Notes: generated by a model not told the origin, from the letters alone. DNA of 64,000 bases from Gonatopus flavifemur (GCA_018340375.1 JAFFJZ010000003.1:744001-808000), one strand, 5' to 3'; counted from the first letter of the stretch, positions 25,053-39,550 are shown. Made by a program: numbers and translations.

Positions 25053-26814
25053 CGGTAGGGGGAAAAAACAAGAAAAAATGGGAAAAAATGAATGATTGAA
25101 ATAGGGTGATGTGGTTTTACTCATTTTTTCCTTCAGTTTGTTTGACGATGGCATGCGTGTACCAGAAAATTAATTCTTCCTACACGATATTTCTTAGTTT
25201 ACAATTTCGATATTAACATTCTTATTTTATCTATTTGTTATTTTTCAACCTCAATTGGTATTTCAAATACTTTGTTCTTCAGAATATTCTCGCATTTGTA
25301 TGCTGGAGATCTTCATTTCACGCATTCTCAAGTTGACATTAATAAACTAAAAAAGGATAACCAACGATTGTAATGAAATGATAATGAAGAGAGAATGATT
25401 GTTTCTTTTTTTTTTTCAAATAACAACTTTCAGACATCTACGACAAAAGTGGCAAGTCAAAGAATGAAACTTGGTTCTCATCGCTCTCTGCTTTTGGATC
25501 CACAAATTTCCCCCTCAAATTTATATCACGCACGTATCGAAATTATTCCACTCGTTGCATAATGTGTCCAATCTTATCATTGTTTATTTTTTGAGCCTGA
25601 AACATGTTCATAAATTTTGTTCTCTGGATTTTTATCCACTTTTCAATCCTCTTCGGAACCTGCCGACGGTTAGTGAGTATCGAAGCGATCTCTCCTCCGC
25701 AGGACAGTCGCAGAATCCGTATATGGTACTGGCCTACTACCTCTCGTTCGTACGATCGTACGAGCGTACATTCACATACACATGTTTGACCACATATGAT
25801 CTCTGAAGTGTAAAAAAACACTCGGCAAAATCCTCTTTGCAGTATTTAAAACAATTATTTTGTGAAATGAAAATTCTACACGTCATCAAGAATAATATTC
25901 AAATATAACCAAGCATCCATACGTGTATTACGAAAAGAACCTAGGTTGAGTCGATCCTCAACACGGTCGTTGAGCTGTGCTCGAACACGAACAACATGGT
26001 TCAACTCAAATAAATTTCCAACGTTGTTATCGTGCCAAGCTTAGTCTCACACTTGCAACCTATTTGGGATCCATGATAAATGCGCGGCGTACTTCGCATG
26101 TACACAAATGTTATCCTTTCAGTTGGTCATCTTATCCACTTCTCAATACATTTTGTTCAATTATTCACAACGGTTTCTTCTCTTGCGCTTGAACCCATCG
26201 GGTTCACAATTCTCCCTCATAAATCATAAATTCAATAATTGTAGTCCGAAGGTGTACGGAGGAAGAAATTTTTGAACCACAAAATCAAATGGATATAGCC
26301 ATAACACGTGTTAGATTGAATTGGCGATCTTTGATATGTCGCATAAGTCTTGTTATTCTCTCAGCCTACGTTTTGAATCGACCCAAGATCTATTCTTAGA
26401 ACCATTGAAGCTCATTGCAAATGAAATATTGAATAAAGATCAGATAAATAGCAAAACAAGATTTCCTTGGACTCGAGGTATTTGATTTGGAACCTTCATT
26501 TATCATATTGTTTTTAAGGATCAGGTTTATGATGTTAAATATGGTTAGTTTGGCTTGAAATCCTCCTCCATGAAACATGTTTACTGGTATGCATGATCCT
26601 GCTTTGCACAAACGATGAAGAGAATGCTGCAATTTGTGGGGCAATTTTGCAGATGGTGGTATATATACTTTACATATTTTGAAAATCTATTTGTATGTTT
26701 GTCCACGTACATGTGAATACGTTAATATATACTGGCAGTGATAACAACCATTGTATAATCTTTGCGTAAAACTTCTACACATAAATACGTAGTGACTTAG
26801 ATGAGACGTCGTGT

Positions 26815-27030
26815 GGTATAGCGCCAAGGTAGTTGCCTTGCCGGAGGCGAGAAAGTACCTCGGTAACCACGCATCTACGATCTACGCATGCATTGGTATA
26901 TGCGCACACCTACTAAAATACACCTCAACGTAGGAAGCAACTTTATAAGGATAAAACCTACACTCATACCGAGAACTTCGCATATCCTCGACGCGTGGAT
27001 ATTGATCGCTTACGGTGTTCAACGAAGCGT
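26815..27030. other. GC-richer island, function unknown
   Basis: The block is visibly richer in G and C than its surroundings. It contains gccaaggtagttgccttg, an internal inverted repeat, and ctttataagg, which could be a TATA box. It lacks a tRNA B box or an open frame. It could be an enhancer, promoter or short non-coding RNA. Confidence 0.3.
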
Positions 27031-27425
27031 ATACAAAATATTGCATTGATCTTCTCAGATATATAAATCAAATCGATATACGGGGAATAAGAAACGAGTC
27101 GATATCTTTAGAAAGAATTCTTGATAATGAGAACATGCGACAGTTGATAACTGACCGAATGGATGATTTCGTTGATCTTGAACGTTCCTCGTAAATACCA
27201 TTGTTGCTGTTGAAATCGTGATGAACATTTTCAAGAGGTAATGGATACGTCGATACTGTTATTCTCTGGAAATCGAGATAACTTGACAAATGGTATAGAC
27301 GCATCGATTCATTTTATTTAACATCAAAGGGCGTGGTGTTATTTATTTAAAAAAGAAAATGATACATCACTGATACTTACTCACTCCTGCTGAAAACATA
27401 ATGTTCTTGCATTGGAACCATATGT

Positions 27426-27531
27426 GACCGATACTTTTGTATAAAATATGTATCAAGTTTCTATCAAAATCTTATAAAAATGTGTAGAAGCTATATGTAT
27501 ATTTTACAGAAACATATCGATATCGATAAAA
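27426..27531. repeat. cgatac/tttttgtat foldback repeat
   Basis: The left part, gaccgatacttttgtataa with tatgtatcaagtttctat, returns in inverted form to tatcgatatcgata. It is related to 15670-15771 and 39551-39680. Confidence 0.5.
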
Positions 27532-28832
27532 ATTGTCTCCCCATAACAGATTCATACTGGCTTAATATTGCTGCCCAAGTTGCCAGTACTGGCAAATCCG
27601 TAGATACCAAAGCCACCGAAACTCCCAAGAAGTCGGCATACTAACATAGCAATAATATCATTTAACATAAGGGCCCGGATAATATTTACAATTGAGTCAG
27701 CACTGTCCATTGATGTCTGGTCAAGTCTGGGTTTCCGCAACCTTGTTCAAACAGTATCGATTTAATACTGGCTCAAGAACGTTTGTCTCCCGAAACCAAT
27801 ACTGTTTGAAATCTGTTGAACAGGTGGTGCTAGTTGAAAAATAATAATGATCCTGGATAGAAACAATCGTTTCTATAGAAGTCTGTTAAATACAGCCTTA
27901 TTTCCAGTATCAATCCATTTGTCAACTCCAGCAATTTTTACGTGAATAGTTTCTAACGTCATAAGAACATATGTACAGGATTACGATTAACTCTCGTCCT
28001 ATTATCGATTTATCCATCTTTATAAACTCCCATCGTAATCTTTTACGTATGACTAATCGTTTAACAGATATCTTTGCGATTTTTATCTATTTTCTAAGGT
28101 TAGCGAAGAAAATATTTTCAAGATGAACAAATCTTTCATAATTCATTCTGTAGAAAAACATTCACTACGTTTAATCGATCATTATATTACCTCGACGGGA
28201 TTATAATTTGGATTCGAGAGTGGAATACGATCGTTTGATAATCGCTCATACGCTGGAATATTTGGAATCATTGTTAATTTGATTCTCATTAAGATAAAAC
28301 ATCACATTTACCTCAACGACTTCAAAGAAAATGACGAATGCACAAAGATAAAACTTGATAATAGTCTCGAAACAAATATTGTATTTTTTCAAATTACACC
28401 TTGACAGAGGTATATTTTCATGGAATTTGGAATTCTTTCTCGTCATATTGATAGCTTTTATAGAAAATTTGCCAAGTTTATGTTGAATTTTATAAAATAT
28501 CGATCGAAATTTGACACAAATTTTTATAAAAAACGTTGATAATGTCAAATATCGGTCATCGCTAACGGTCGTCCACTTTGCCCCAAACTTTGAAAATTGT
28601 GGGGGGTTTTCCCTCATTCCAGTGATGAACTTCATAAGGATGAAATAAGGAACTTTTTTGCCACTCTGAAAAATCATTCTGCCTTTTAGATGTTAAATTC
28701 TCCAAAAAGTGAGCAAAAGTCTACCAAATCAGGGTGAAAAGTTTCCTATTCATGGTGGACCTTTGCTATCAACATATGTGGGCGGATGTTGTATAATTAT
28801 TTTTTTACTCTGTGGCTTAAAGTGTAGCATGA

Positions 28833-29057
28833 CTTCTACACTCAGAAAATGAAAGATGCAAGAGAAGAAATAATTCGTTAATATTTGGATAGCTGAAAAT
28901 GAACTGTAACAGCAAACAATGTAGTTGTCATATGAAACATGTCAAATGTAAATTGTTCCGCTTTCCAAATATCAACTAAAAATCTCTTGCTGTGGCAGCT
29001 AAAATTCTTGGTTTGGGATTTGATAAATAGCTATAGCTGCAGTTATTTTAGTTGTAT
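28833..29057. repeat. TAGCT-rich dispersed repeat, copy 3
   Basis: Begins near ctacactcagaaaatg and contains ggatagctga, gcagctaaaa, aatagctatagctgcag and ttttagttgtat. It abuts the foldback element at 29058-29303, suggesting insertion of one next to the other. Confidence 0.5.
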
Positions 29058-29303
29058 ACTGAGAAAAAAGAAGTTGTGAAATTTACATCTTACGAAGTCA
29101 ATACTTGGACGATTTCAAAAATAGTTCGAGCTACCACAATTTAAGTTGATTTTATAACGACCAATATGAGATATACCACAGCTCATGTGAATCTTACATT
29201 CCAAGCTGTAAAATCAACGAAAATTTTTGTGGATCGAACTATCATTTGAAATCGTTCAAAGATTAACTTCACAAGATGTGAATTTTACAACCCTTTTTCT
29301 GGA
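29058..29303. mobile_element. Foldback MITE with arms of about 95 bp
   Basis: The left arm (actgagaaaaaagaagttgt through aagttgatttta) returns as its reverse complement (taaaatcaacg through acaaccctttttctgg). Paired blocks include gacgatttcaaa, atagttcga and aaatttacatctta. No coding capacity. The ends resemble the TA-CACTGAGAAAA type. Confidence 0.8.
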
Positions 29304-29838
29304 TGTAAAAGCGAAAGCGATCTGCGATAGCGAGTTCTGTTTTTCTTTCTGCGTTTGACCTCCAGATTTTCTATTTTGCCAACCCTCCGTTGTATCGCTG
29401 AACCCCTATTTTCACCAAAGCATCTCTTTTCTAATGTCATGGCCTTGATAACATCGAACTAAAATTAACATTTTAGCTCAGGTATATATCCGATGGGAGG
29501 AATATTCAATTCAATTTCTACGAGTTTTGAGGAGAAAATGCAAGATTATTGCGAGGATTTATCATTAGAAGTCTCACCGTATCGTATAATCTAACGTAAT
29601 AATTCTAACGCACTACAGATGACTTCACGCTGCATTTCCTTGAAATAATATCTGGTTAATTCTTCCTCGAGCATTATTCTTATCTTTCTCAGAATAAAAT
29701 ATCATTAAGTGTAAATAAAATTGTAGTGAGCAATTTTTTCCGATAGCGTAAGATATATTGGAATGAGTACAAGACACGTTTTGATTTGACGTTGTTTGTA
29801 GTAGCTTGTGGATTTATGGAAAAGAAAAACTCGTTAGA

Positions 29839-30053
29839 TTAACCCTTAACCCATAAGGTGGGGTCTTTGGAGTCCGTTCGAAAATCGCTTTCCTTCGTAA
29901 CTTGGTAAGAAGGTGTGGGGGGACGTGGTTTCCAACGCGTAAAGAGAATACAAAAGAGTAAAAGAAGTAAGAAAAGTGCACAAACCCAGGACTCTGAAGA
30001 CTCTACCGTAAAATTTACGGGTACCGAAAAACACCTTACAGGATAAAGGTTAA
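29839..30053. mobile_element. piggyBac-like MITE flanked by TTAA
   Basis: TTAA occurs at 29839-29842 and 30050-30053. The ends read TTAACCCTTAACCCATAAGG and, on the other strand, TTAACCTTTATCCTGTAAGG. A second inner inverted pair is gggtctttggagtcc with ggactctgaagactc. TTAA target sites with CC(C/T)TT-type ends are characteristic of piggyBac elements. At about 207 bp without a transposase it is non-autonomous. Confidence 0.7.
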
Positions 30054-31124
30054 CTGGGTATTGCAAAATCCTAATAGATTTTGATGAATTTAAAATTATA
30101 TACTACATTGAGCCACTTCCTCCATACAGCACAAAATGTCTCCGTAATGTCTCGAATCATTGTGACGTCTCGGTAATGTCGTAGCGATGTTCCAAAACGT
30201 TACTGGAACATTCCGTACTTCATGGGGCGGCATTCATAATGTTCAAATGCCTCTGGTGATGGAAACCAATGAAGAATTGGGAAGAAACTATCGTAAATGA
30301 CCTTTATTCATTTCTACTTATTCGAATATAAGGCAGCTAATGTGAAGATAATTAGCTATCACAGTTATTTTTCGCGTTGATTCAATGAAAAGTTAGTTCC
30401 TCGCTCATGTATGCTACATTCGATTGGAAATTCATTAGGAAACTTTCATCACTTCATTTTTGCCAGTTCCCATAACATCAAGCATAATGTGACATGAATA
30501 ATGATAACAAAGTAGGGAGGGAAAAGACCCGAAAAGGTAATTATGAGAGAAAGCGGGTGTTCGAATTTAACTCAATATTTTTCTTACGTCATTGTATTAT
30601 CGATATGTGGAGAGAACAGTTCGAGTAAATTTCTTCAAGAACTCTTCTTTCTACAGGTGTAATAAAAAACTTGCCTTGTTGGAAAGTTAATATTAAATCA
30701 AATATTAGCTCTGTATTAGAACTGAAGTGGATTGAAATGTTCTGTATTAAATTTTCTAATGCAACTACTATTTAGTTTTGAAGAAAAATCTGTTTGAAGA
30801 TTTTCAAAAATAAAACATTTCCATTTACGTTCAACTTTATTTTCCCCGTTGAAAACAATGTGAAATAAAATTATTAACATTATATAAATGTGTTTCATTC
30901 ATATATTCTTGTATGAATGCATTAACTTACCGATGATTGATCAATGTACTTCGCGCAGCTTTAAAATATTTGCAATGTAAAGAAAACAATCATTGATGTA
31001 ATATGAATCGCATTGAAAAGTATTACTGTTATATGGCAATGAAAGGATTTTATAATCAATTACGTAGGGAAACATGATTCATCGACACCATTCTGACTGC
31101 AATCGCGTGGGTGCGCTTATATTG

Positions 31125-31125
<1 letters not shown>

Positions 31126-31152
<27 letters not shown>
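31126..31152. repeat. (TG)n dinucleotide microsatellite
   Basis: An uninterrupted run of TG units of about 27 bp. Confidence 0.95.
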
Positions 31153-31155
<3 letters not shown>

Positions 31156-34100
31156 CAAAAATGAATGAATTTATGTTTAAAATATAATAATCGCAAGTGC
31201 TGTTTTTATGGAATCATGATTGCAAAAATTTTGAATTGGAAATTAGTAGGGTTAACCAGCAATGGACAACTTCAACTACTTTTTCGTACTTTTTGAATAT
31301 TTTTTTCTTTGTCAAGTACTTTTTTTATTTTCAGAAAATAGAGATTTTGAACGTGAAATTTGAAATTGCTTGGCAAGGAAAACGACTGCGAGTAATCGAG
31401 GGGGCTCATTCATGTTAAATTCAATACTAAACACAGTTTATATCGGCTCACGATGTCTCATTCCTGCGGGAAAAAAAACGATTTGAGAAATCAATTCTAC
31501 TCATTTTATGAAATGGATACACCTTACGACTTCTACAATTTCCCGATTGACAACGACTCCTGCTAGACAGCACGTCGACAACTTGGTATTTTTATCATGA
31601 GCGGTTTTATGATGTGGGATTGTATTGCAATTATAAGTGAAACACTGATTCACACAAGAATATAATGTGATTATACGGATATACCGATTTATATACATAC
31701 ACAAATGTCTAGGTAACCGCAAGTTGCAAATGTATTCGGCGTATCATACACGTACAACTCTGTGGACGAACTTTGATTTTCTTCCGTCTTTCTTTTATGT
31801 ATACGTGTATACCTTCATGCGCTCAAGCAAATCATTTTTTCATTCACAAAAGACTTATATCGGTGTTGTACCAGATACGTTTACAAAGTTTTCCACGTTT
31901 CAAACAGCTCTCGATATCGAGAGATCTCTTGATGGATCGAGTAGAAACGACAGTCGGCGATTGCGAGCATCATCATCCTGAGTACAATGATCTTTCGAAG
32001 TGAAGCAGTCGTAACAAGTGATTTTAAATAACCAAGTGTCTTCGCGACGAGGAATAATTCACCGTTCATCCGATGAAGTATATAGGAGACTCGAAGATGG
32101 TGAATAATTTGCAATCTGATCTACATATATCACGTGCAAGAATCTGCTCCATATCTGTATTTCATATAAATTGATAAACTGAATCGAAATGACTTGGAGG
32201 TGATCAAGAATGCTATAATTACTCGTGAAAGAAACTAAACAATGCGAATAGAATTTTATTCGTATCGTCATTTGAAATTTTGGAAATTTTTCCAATTATT
32301 TCTCTTATTTTGTTCCCAATTGTCATATGCGCGTTTATCAACGTGGAACATTTATCGATATTTAAATACAGATACAAAGTATGTTCTTCTCACTCTTGTA
32401 CGCCGCACCCGAGTTAAAAGAGAACAGCGATATTTCCTATCTCGTGATCTGAGAGATCCTCACGGTATAAAGTGGTTGAAAGTTATTTCTTGATCCATTA
32501 ACGGTCATCCAACTCTTCTTGAGTTTCTTTTTGTTTTCTTCTTTTTACCACCTTCGTCTGTCAATGTTGTGTCTTTCGTGTTAGCAGAATAAACACAGAG
32601 CTGAGTATTCGGCCACCAGAGCTTTCACCATAAACTACTTTTATTCAATGTCCCACCGTGCAACGTAGTACGATAACTTTTGTTGTACAAATAAAGTTGA
32701 CATTGGTTTCGTAACCCAATTAACGATAGTCAAATTCCGTGTAGAAATTTCATCAATGTTTTCTACGACAAAATAATAAATCGGTGCTAGTTGAGCTCCA
32801 GAAATTATGTCAATGGAAATCTGATTCTTCGGAGAGCGAGACCATAAAAAATTTCTAGGAGACAATTTTCATAAATGCTATGAAGTACTTAACGCGTACA
32901 TGGGTTGTTTTCTTAAATTTTCCTCAATTTTTCAGGAATTAAATATAAAATGGTAGTGAAAATGTCATGAAGTTTGTAATTTTCAGCTGAATTTATAGTA
33001 AATTTTATACAGACACAATACATCGCTGTGTACAGGAAAATTTTTATTCGCCGCGAATTCAAAATTGAGATGACGCAGAAAAGAATTTGCATTGGACAAA
33101 CACTTTGACAAAATTGTGGAGAATCAAAGGCTTTTCTAGTTTTTCACTCTTTCGAGAATATTTTAGAAACATTTTTTTCATCACATCATTGAAATTAACA
33201 AGCCATCGCGCGAATAATTCCTTCTATGATTTTCTCCTCCTTGTCAATATTTTTCTCAAAGACGTAAAGACTTTGAACGAAGATCTCTTTACGAGCATTC
33301 TTGCGTACAAACTATGTACAGGGCACGCGTTCTTTCCAGACATGTTTTACCACTTATCAGGAATATTAGTACTCCGCTCATTTACAACGCTACAGTAAAT
33401 AAGAGAAATTTGCATGTGAGTATGGCTCATGACTGTAATGAAACCCAAAGGTTATTTCATGTTCGAATCATTCTCGAACGTTAAATACCAACAAAATAGT
33501 AGGTGTCGGAAGATCGATATCGAAATTTCATATCTGAAGCTGAGATCTTGTAAGGTGAAAGCTTTAAAATTTTGATCCCTACAAGATAGCGGCATATGCT
33601 TGAAAATTTGCCTTAAAACATTCTCTGGTTTCATAGTAGCAAAAGCGTGTCCAGAGAGATTATAAACAAATGACGTTGACAGTGAAATTGAAATGCAAGA
33701 TTGAAATGAAAAGAAAACGATGATGAATTTGTCATTATAATATCAGGATTTGTATGAAGAGTTTCTTATAGTGCGTGGGTTGCGTTAAAGTACGTTACAA
33801 AGAGGAATAAATTATCCCAGACTGTAACGTGGATTCTTCTCGTATCAGAGTTTACTCGTAAATAATATTTAATGCCGTCATTATAACGATTATACCGATT
33901 AACTGAAAATTCCCAAATTTCGTTGGATATTCATTTTTGCGCATCTTGATAATTAAGAGAGTTTCTTACTGTGTGACATAACGTACTTTGTTTCATCACA
34001 GAAGATCATTCCAAATTTATTGGATGACTTTATCTGGAAATATCACGTATTTATATATTTGAATTCTTCTTATCATTTGAATTTATTCTCTTTTTTGGCA

Positions 34101-34209
34101 GTGAATTTTTAATGTTGAAATTTTAATTATACCTCAAAAAATATAACCAATAAGTCCCTGATAATTCACGTTGATTGCCATTCAATGCCAAGTTTGAGAT
34201 TTATCTGCA

Positions 34210-34319
34210 TAGAGTTACCAGACATCCGGGAGTAGCGTCCTAGATTCAAAGTCTCGACGGTAGTCTATCTTTTATTAACCAACTTTCAGGATTGTTCCGT
34301 AAAAAATTCGGTAACCCTA
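34210..34319. mobile_element. Candidate short MITE with TA-GAGTTACC ends
   Basis: TA-GAGTTACC at the left pairs with GGTAACCC-TA at the right, enclosing about 106 bp. The inverted ends are short, so the call is tentative. Confidence 0.4.
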
Positions 34320-34992
34320 GATTTATCTGGGTTTGCGTTGAACTCGAGAGTAGAAACTTGATTAACGTATGTTCGGATCCTATCGCAAAATTTTCAACAA
34401 TCTTATGAGAGCGACAGAATGAAGTACTAGTAGCTTGCGAAACAAATATACATATAATAAGTATAACTGTACACGTGTATGCGCTGCTGAATACATCCTC
34501 AAGTATTGACTATATAAAAAAGAGAATATCAAGAAAGAAAGAGAGAAACAGAGATTAACGTGCCGAAGATTAAACTTTCAAGGAAAATAAATCCTCTTGA
34601 TCGTTGGAAAGATTCTTTCCCAAGTAAATGACTCAAGATCCCTTTCGAAATTAGATATACATAATATCCAAGTGATTTATTTCTACACTTGCTTCAGTCC
34701 TTACCCGTAAATTAGTTCCTTATCGGAAAAACTCGAAGATGACATCATTATTGATAATACAAGACAACAGAAACAATGTTTTCTTCCTGTATCCTGAGGT
34801 TTGGGAAGTGATTCAGAGTGGTTTTGGTGCGCTGAACGCGAAAACAATATCAGATTTCTTGAATTAGTTCAATTTCTTTTATAATTGTTTACATATAATT
34901 TTTATATAATTTCTATATAATTGATGAATTTGATACACTGTAAATAACGTTCAGAATTTTCCCGTGGTGGAAAACGTGGTGGCAGCAAAGTT

Positions 34993-35052
34993 CCTCCACA
35001 AGTGGGGAATTTTTCACCATAATTTGGTGAAATTTTCCCTCATGTGTGGAGG
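34993..35052. repeat. Short 60-nt hairpin
   Basis: Arms cctccacaagtggggaattt and its partner aaattttccctcatgtgtgg flank a few bases. It might be part of a larger decayed foldback element. Confidence 0.55.
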
Positions 35053-38000
35053 ATTCAACACCAAAAACACAAAAGAATTCCTCAAAATGTTAGAAAAGTC
35101 CCTCATTTTTGATGGAAAAACAAGTCAAATCAACCATTCGAACATCATCCAAACCGTAATGTTTATTGATTAAGGGAATCGCATAATGAGAAATTTTGCC
35201 TCGTAAAATTTACAATTTTACATTATCACAGAATAATTGAGTCAATAATGCTCAAATCACTTTTAAACATCCACAGATGCTTTATCAATTTGACGCAAAA
35301 TATTTCAATCCATTGTAACAATCTGATACTGACAAAAGTTATAACTCGTGGTATCCCTTTGAGGATGAATCGATTATCCTGGTGCCTGAATTTGATATTC
35401 TTTTAATCTCTACCCTGATCATGTACGTACAATTTTCTTATAGAACATTCTATGTGAAAATATCCCTCCCAGGGGAATAGATATTTATTATAAAGTTATT
35501 GGATCCAAATATTTTGTCCTAGTGTTTTTTTTACAAAATTGAAATGAAAATCAAAATTATCTGTATGAATGAATGAATGAATGAGTAGCAGTAATACATA
35601 CATATTTTAGAATCTGTAATAAAAGTTATCATGAGATCTTTATACATTCTGAAGATATCTCAGATCTAAACATACGCAAGAGAATTGTCATATCTCACTC
35701 CGCGTATGAAAGTAAGGAAGGCAGCATCACTAAATCCAGAGAATCCTCACGATGTTTAGTTTTTTGAATTCCAACAATTATCATCTTCAATTAAATTGCA
35801 GTTTCTTTATCATAAATCTGAATGATAAACTACGATATAAAATTTTTTTTCTACAATACGGATCTTATAAACTCTGTTCAACAATGTCATAATTTTTTAC
35901 AAGTACTAATTAGTATGCATATGAAAAATGTAGATTTCACATGTTCAGTGTTTCAATAGCGGATCGATAGAACTGTGCATATATATCGGATATCTCTTTC
36001 TTCATTCTTCCTCCGAATTAAACACAATAACTTGAGGTTTTCCGATTGACATAACGTATCAAACTAAAACACACGATCGAGATTGTTTGCACTAATTAAT
36101 AACAACGTGCGTGTGCACGCTCGCTTGGTCACGCATTAATCGTGAGCCATGGTCGTTTTTACTCGTTTATTCATGCCAATATTTTTTTATTTTTCATCAC
36201 GTGATTTATAACCGTACCAAAAAATTAATAAAAAAATATAAAATGAATATTTTCTCACATAATGAACTTGTAGGTACGTTGGATTTTTAGAAAATGATAT
36301 TATTCTTCGATAAATAATCGGATATGAATAACAATATTTTCACCTTCATGATTCGGTAATCATAATAATGAATGATTATTCCATTGGATAATCCCAGGTA
36401 CTAATAACATTCATATTTATCGATGATGAGGTCTTGAAAATACGAATTGATTTCTGTTTCGAGGAGCTGCTGATTGTATTAGATTGTAAAAGAATCCAAC
36501 ATCGATTTGTTAATATTGAACCTTTGTAGAATATTTTTCATTTGAAAAACAAAAAGAGAATTACGCATTACTTGGATAATTACGTGTTTCTCTTGTGTGA
36601 TTTCAACGGAATGTCGAGCACTATCGGTATCGGTCAACATGCAACCATGCAACGAGACGATGCAAAAGAGAATTATAAGTTCCAAGTACGATTAGAATTA
36701 TAAAAATTCTCCCTGCTTTTATTCGTCTTCGTCTTGTTGATTCCTTATTAGAGTTAATATTATGATTTTATATTTCATGTGAACATTGGTCCTTCTTTGG
36801 TGTTGCCGCGATTTTATTAAATGAAGGCTTTCGCTCTCGCGCAATTGACAAGATACGTATTGAAAGATTCATTCTGTGTGTTTCTTAATTGAGGCTACAT
36901 GTGTTTACAAATGAACAGCGTTTGTGATTGGCAAGTTTCAATAATTTTCCTTTTAAAGAGACTCTCCCAAAAATATTGTATCATTTTTTCATCCGTTGTT
37001 GTGTTGTAATTGAATTATAAAAATTCCATCGCGCGATTATTTTTTTATTTTTACAGTTGCACCTTTATTAACCCTAAGTAGATCAGATTTTACAACTAGA
37101 AATGAATGTTTTTTTCTCTCCATTTTCGACCCTTTTGAAGACATTGGAGCTCAAACGATTCGAGTAAAATATGAATCGTGTCTTATAATTCTTTTTCCCA
37201 GCTTAACATGTCAACACATTTACGCAAGTTTTCAAGACAAAAAGAGAGAAACCTTACTGGAGATAAACTTTCGATTAGCTCGTTGTTATCGGTGACGAAA
37301 TAATTTATTACGAATGTTGATTCATACTTTTATCATTCCTGTCTAACGTATTGAGTAGAATTTGATTGATTCGAAGACGGTTATATTGACGTTTTTTAAC
37401 CAGTAAATGCGTCCCGGTCATTATTTTCAAGGAAAATCAGTTTGCCCACGAAGATTCTGTAATTCTGTAATTGACTTCATTTAAACCGAGTCTGATCAGA
37501 ATTCATTTTTGAGCAGACTAGAAATTTTATAATGAGTTGAAAAATATGGAGATTCCAGACATAATATATCATCTCAGAAATTCGTTTCAGAATTGTGGAT
37601 TAATTGTTGATTCAAGTAACAAGTAAGAAACATTTCAAGTAACTGATAATTGATTTGCATGAATCTTGATAATCGCGTTAGAAACATATGAATCAAATCT
37701 TGAGTGAAATAAATTCATTCCTTCCCTACTTGACTTTCTACAGCATGGACTTGAGTAACAATCCAGTGTTTTTATTTTGGGTTTGGATTTTTTTCATCAC
37801 ATACGGGAGGCTGACCAAGTGCTGACGCTCGCCCTCGAGCGAAGGCACGTTACCATGTTTGGTGATCCGTACTCATAAAATTTCACGCATATACACACGT
37901 AAATTTGCAAATTCATATACGTATAAGATGTAGAATCACATGTAAACATATACACGCATGCACAAACGTACGTGCACATTATTCTCTAACGTACAAGCCG

Positions 38001-39550
38001 CATCCCGGTTTTCTTCGTCTTCTCCTTGATGCTTCTATAGTTATTTTCAAGCCTACTCTTTTGCCTCAGGGAAGATAAATCGTATTTAAGTTAACGTATA
38101 AGCCTCCAGAGATTCAAGTCACAAATAAACATGAAACATTGTGTGTGTATATGCGTGTGTATGCTCATATATGTATGTATACCAAATCAAGCACCCTAAA
38201 TGATAAGTTAAGTGCCACACCCGAAAGACAGATAAAAGGACAGAAGAAAGGGGAAAGCATGGTTGAATAGAATCAGGAAAAAATATTTGAATAAAAGTGA
38301 GACATTCTATTGTGTTTACCTGCCTTTCTAAAAGTTTGAACGCTAATTCTCCTTCCCTCGATACCTGTCGTATGTTTATAAAAATTCTTCAAATTTTTTC
38401 TCAAATGAGACTGATTTTTATTATGCTCTTTCTTTTATTTTTTCATGCAACTCTTCTCGATTCGCCATCAGTAGAATTTTGCAGCTAAATTACTTTGATG
38501 AATTGGTATTTTTGTCAGAAGAATATGGAATGTGATGCACATGCAAATTTGAAACTAGGTATAATTTTTGCAGCATTATTCAATTCCAAACAATATGTGT
38601 ACCCCTCAGAATTTTTTTCGATCAATGAGTACTCAATTATTTGAAAGTTTTTTCTTCACGTATCAAAACAAATTGGTCAAGGATTTATTCGACTCTACTG
38701 TACATTCACCTAAATTTGATTCAAGTGGAATGAAAAGTACATCATGCACAAACAAAATCGTTCCTAGTTCATCAACATTCATCCACAGAATATTATGATT
38801 CAAAAAAGATTCAAAGTATATAGTACACCGGGGAAATCATTTGTACACCTCCTTGGTGTTCTTTGGAAGAGACATCAAGAGCAAATGAGATTACACGATT
38901 TCTTCATGGGAGATGGATAAATTATACATGGAACATATATAAATGAAATTGATGGACAATCTGGGATGTAACGTCAATATTTCTATTATATACAAAAAAA
39001 ATGAACATCTTCCTTGTAATTATGAATAATTTATGATCCAAAGTTATTCGAGACCTGCATGGACAACAGAAAAAATACATCTTTCTGGCCTTGGTTAGCC
39101 TTGCCAGCCAATTATCGATTCACCTAATTGTTCCTCGAATGTAAAGCACATCCAAGCATGTACCGAGCGAAGACTCAAGCAGGAAAGAGGTTTTTGTGAT
39201 CTACGTTGACGATATCACAAGAGAATCCATTAATCATTCCCTCGGCACAGCACAACTTGAGAAAAACTTGTTTCACGGTTTGCAAATACTTTCATTTCTT
39301 CACTACGATGTAAAAACAAATCAATTATTCTCCGAGTTGTACGTTTGGCTCTCATTATTAATAGAATGTGTATTGTTTTTTCTAGTCTCTTAAACTTTAC
39401 AACTGAGAAGCTACATATACATATCATATACATATGTATGTACATGAACCTTTATCCGACAATTCTAATCTGGGATTTGACATAGGAGTAAAGCTTTTAT
39501 GATATAAGAATGGATTATGGATAGGACTGGGTGAACATGGTACACTATGA

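Noticed and set aside
26815..26890. Possible tRNA in the GC-richer block.
   Set aside because: No GGTTCRANYCC B box and no acceptor-stem pairing.
30101..30240. Degenerate repeats of taatgtc/ggaacatt.
   Set aside because: No stable unit length or borders could be defined.
36479..36685. Minus-strand frame starting like a secreted peptide (ELIILFCIVSLHGC).
   Set aside because: The apparent start is TTG, not ATG, and no acceptor upstream provides a frame without a stop.
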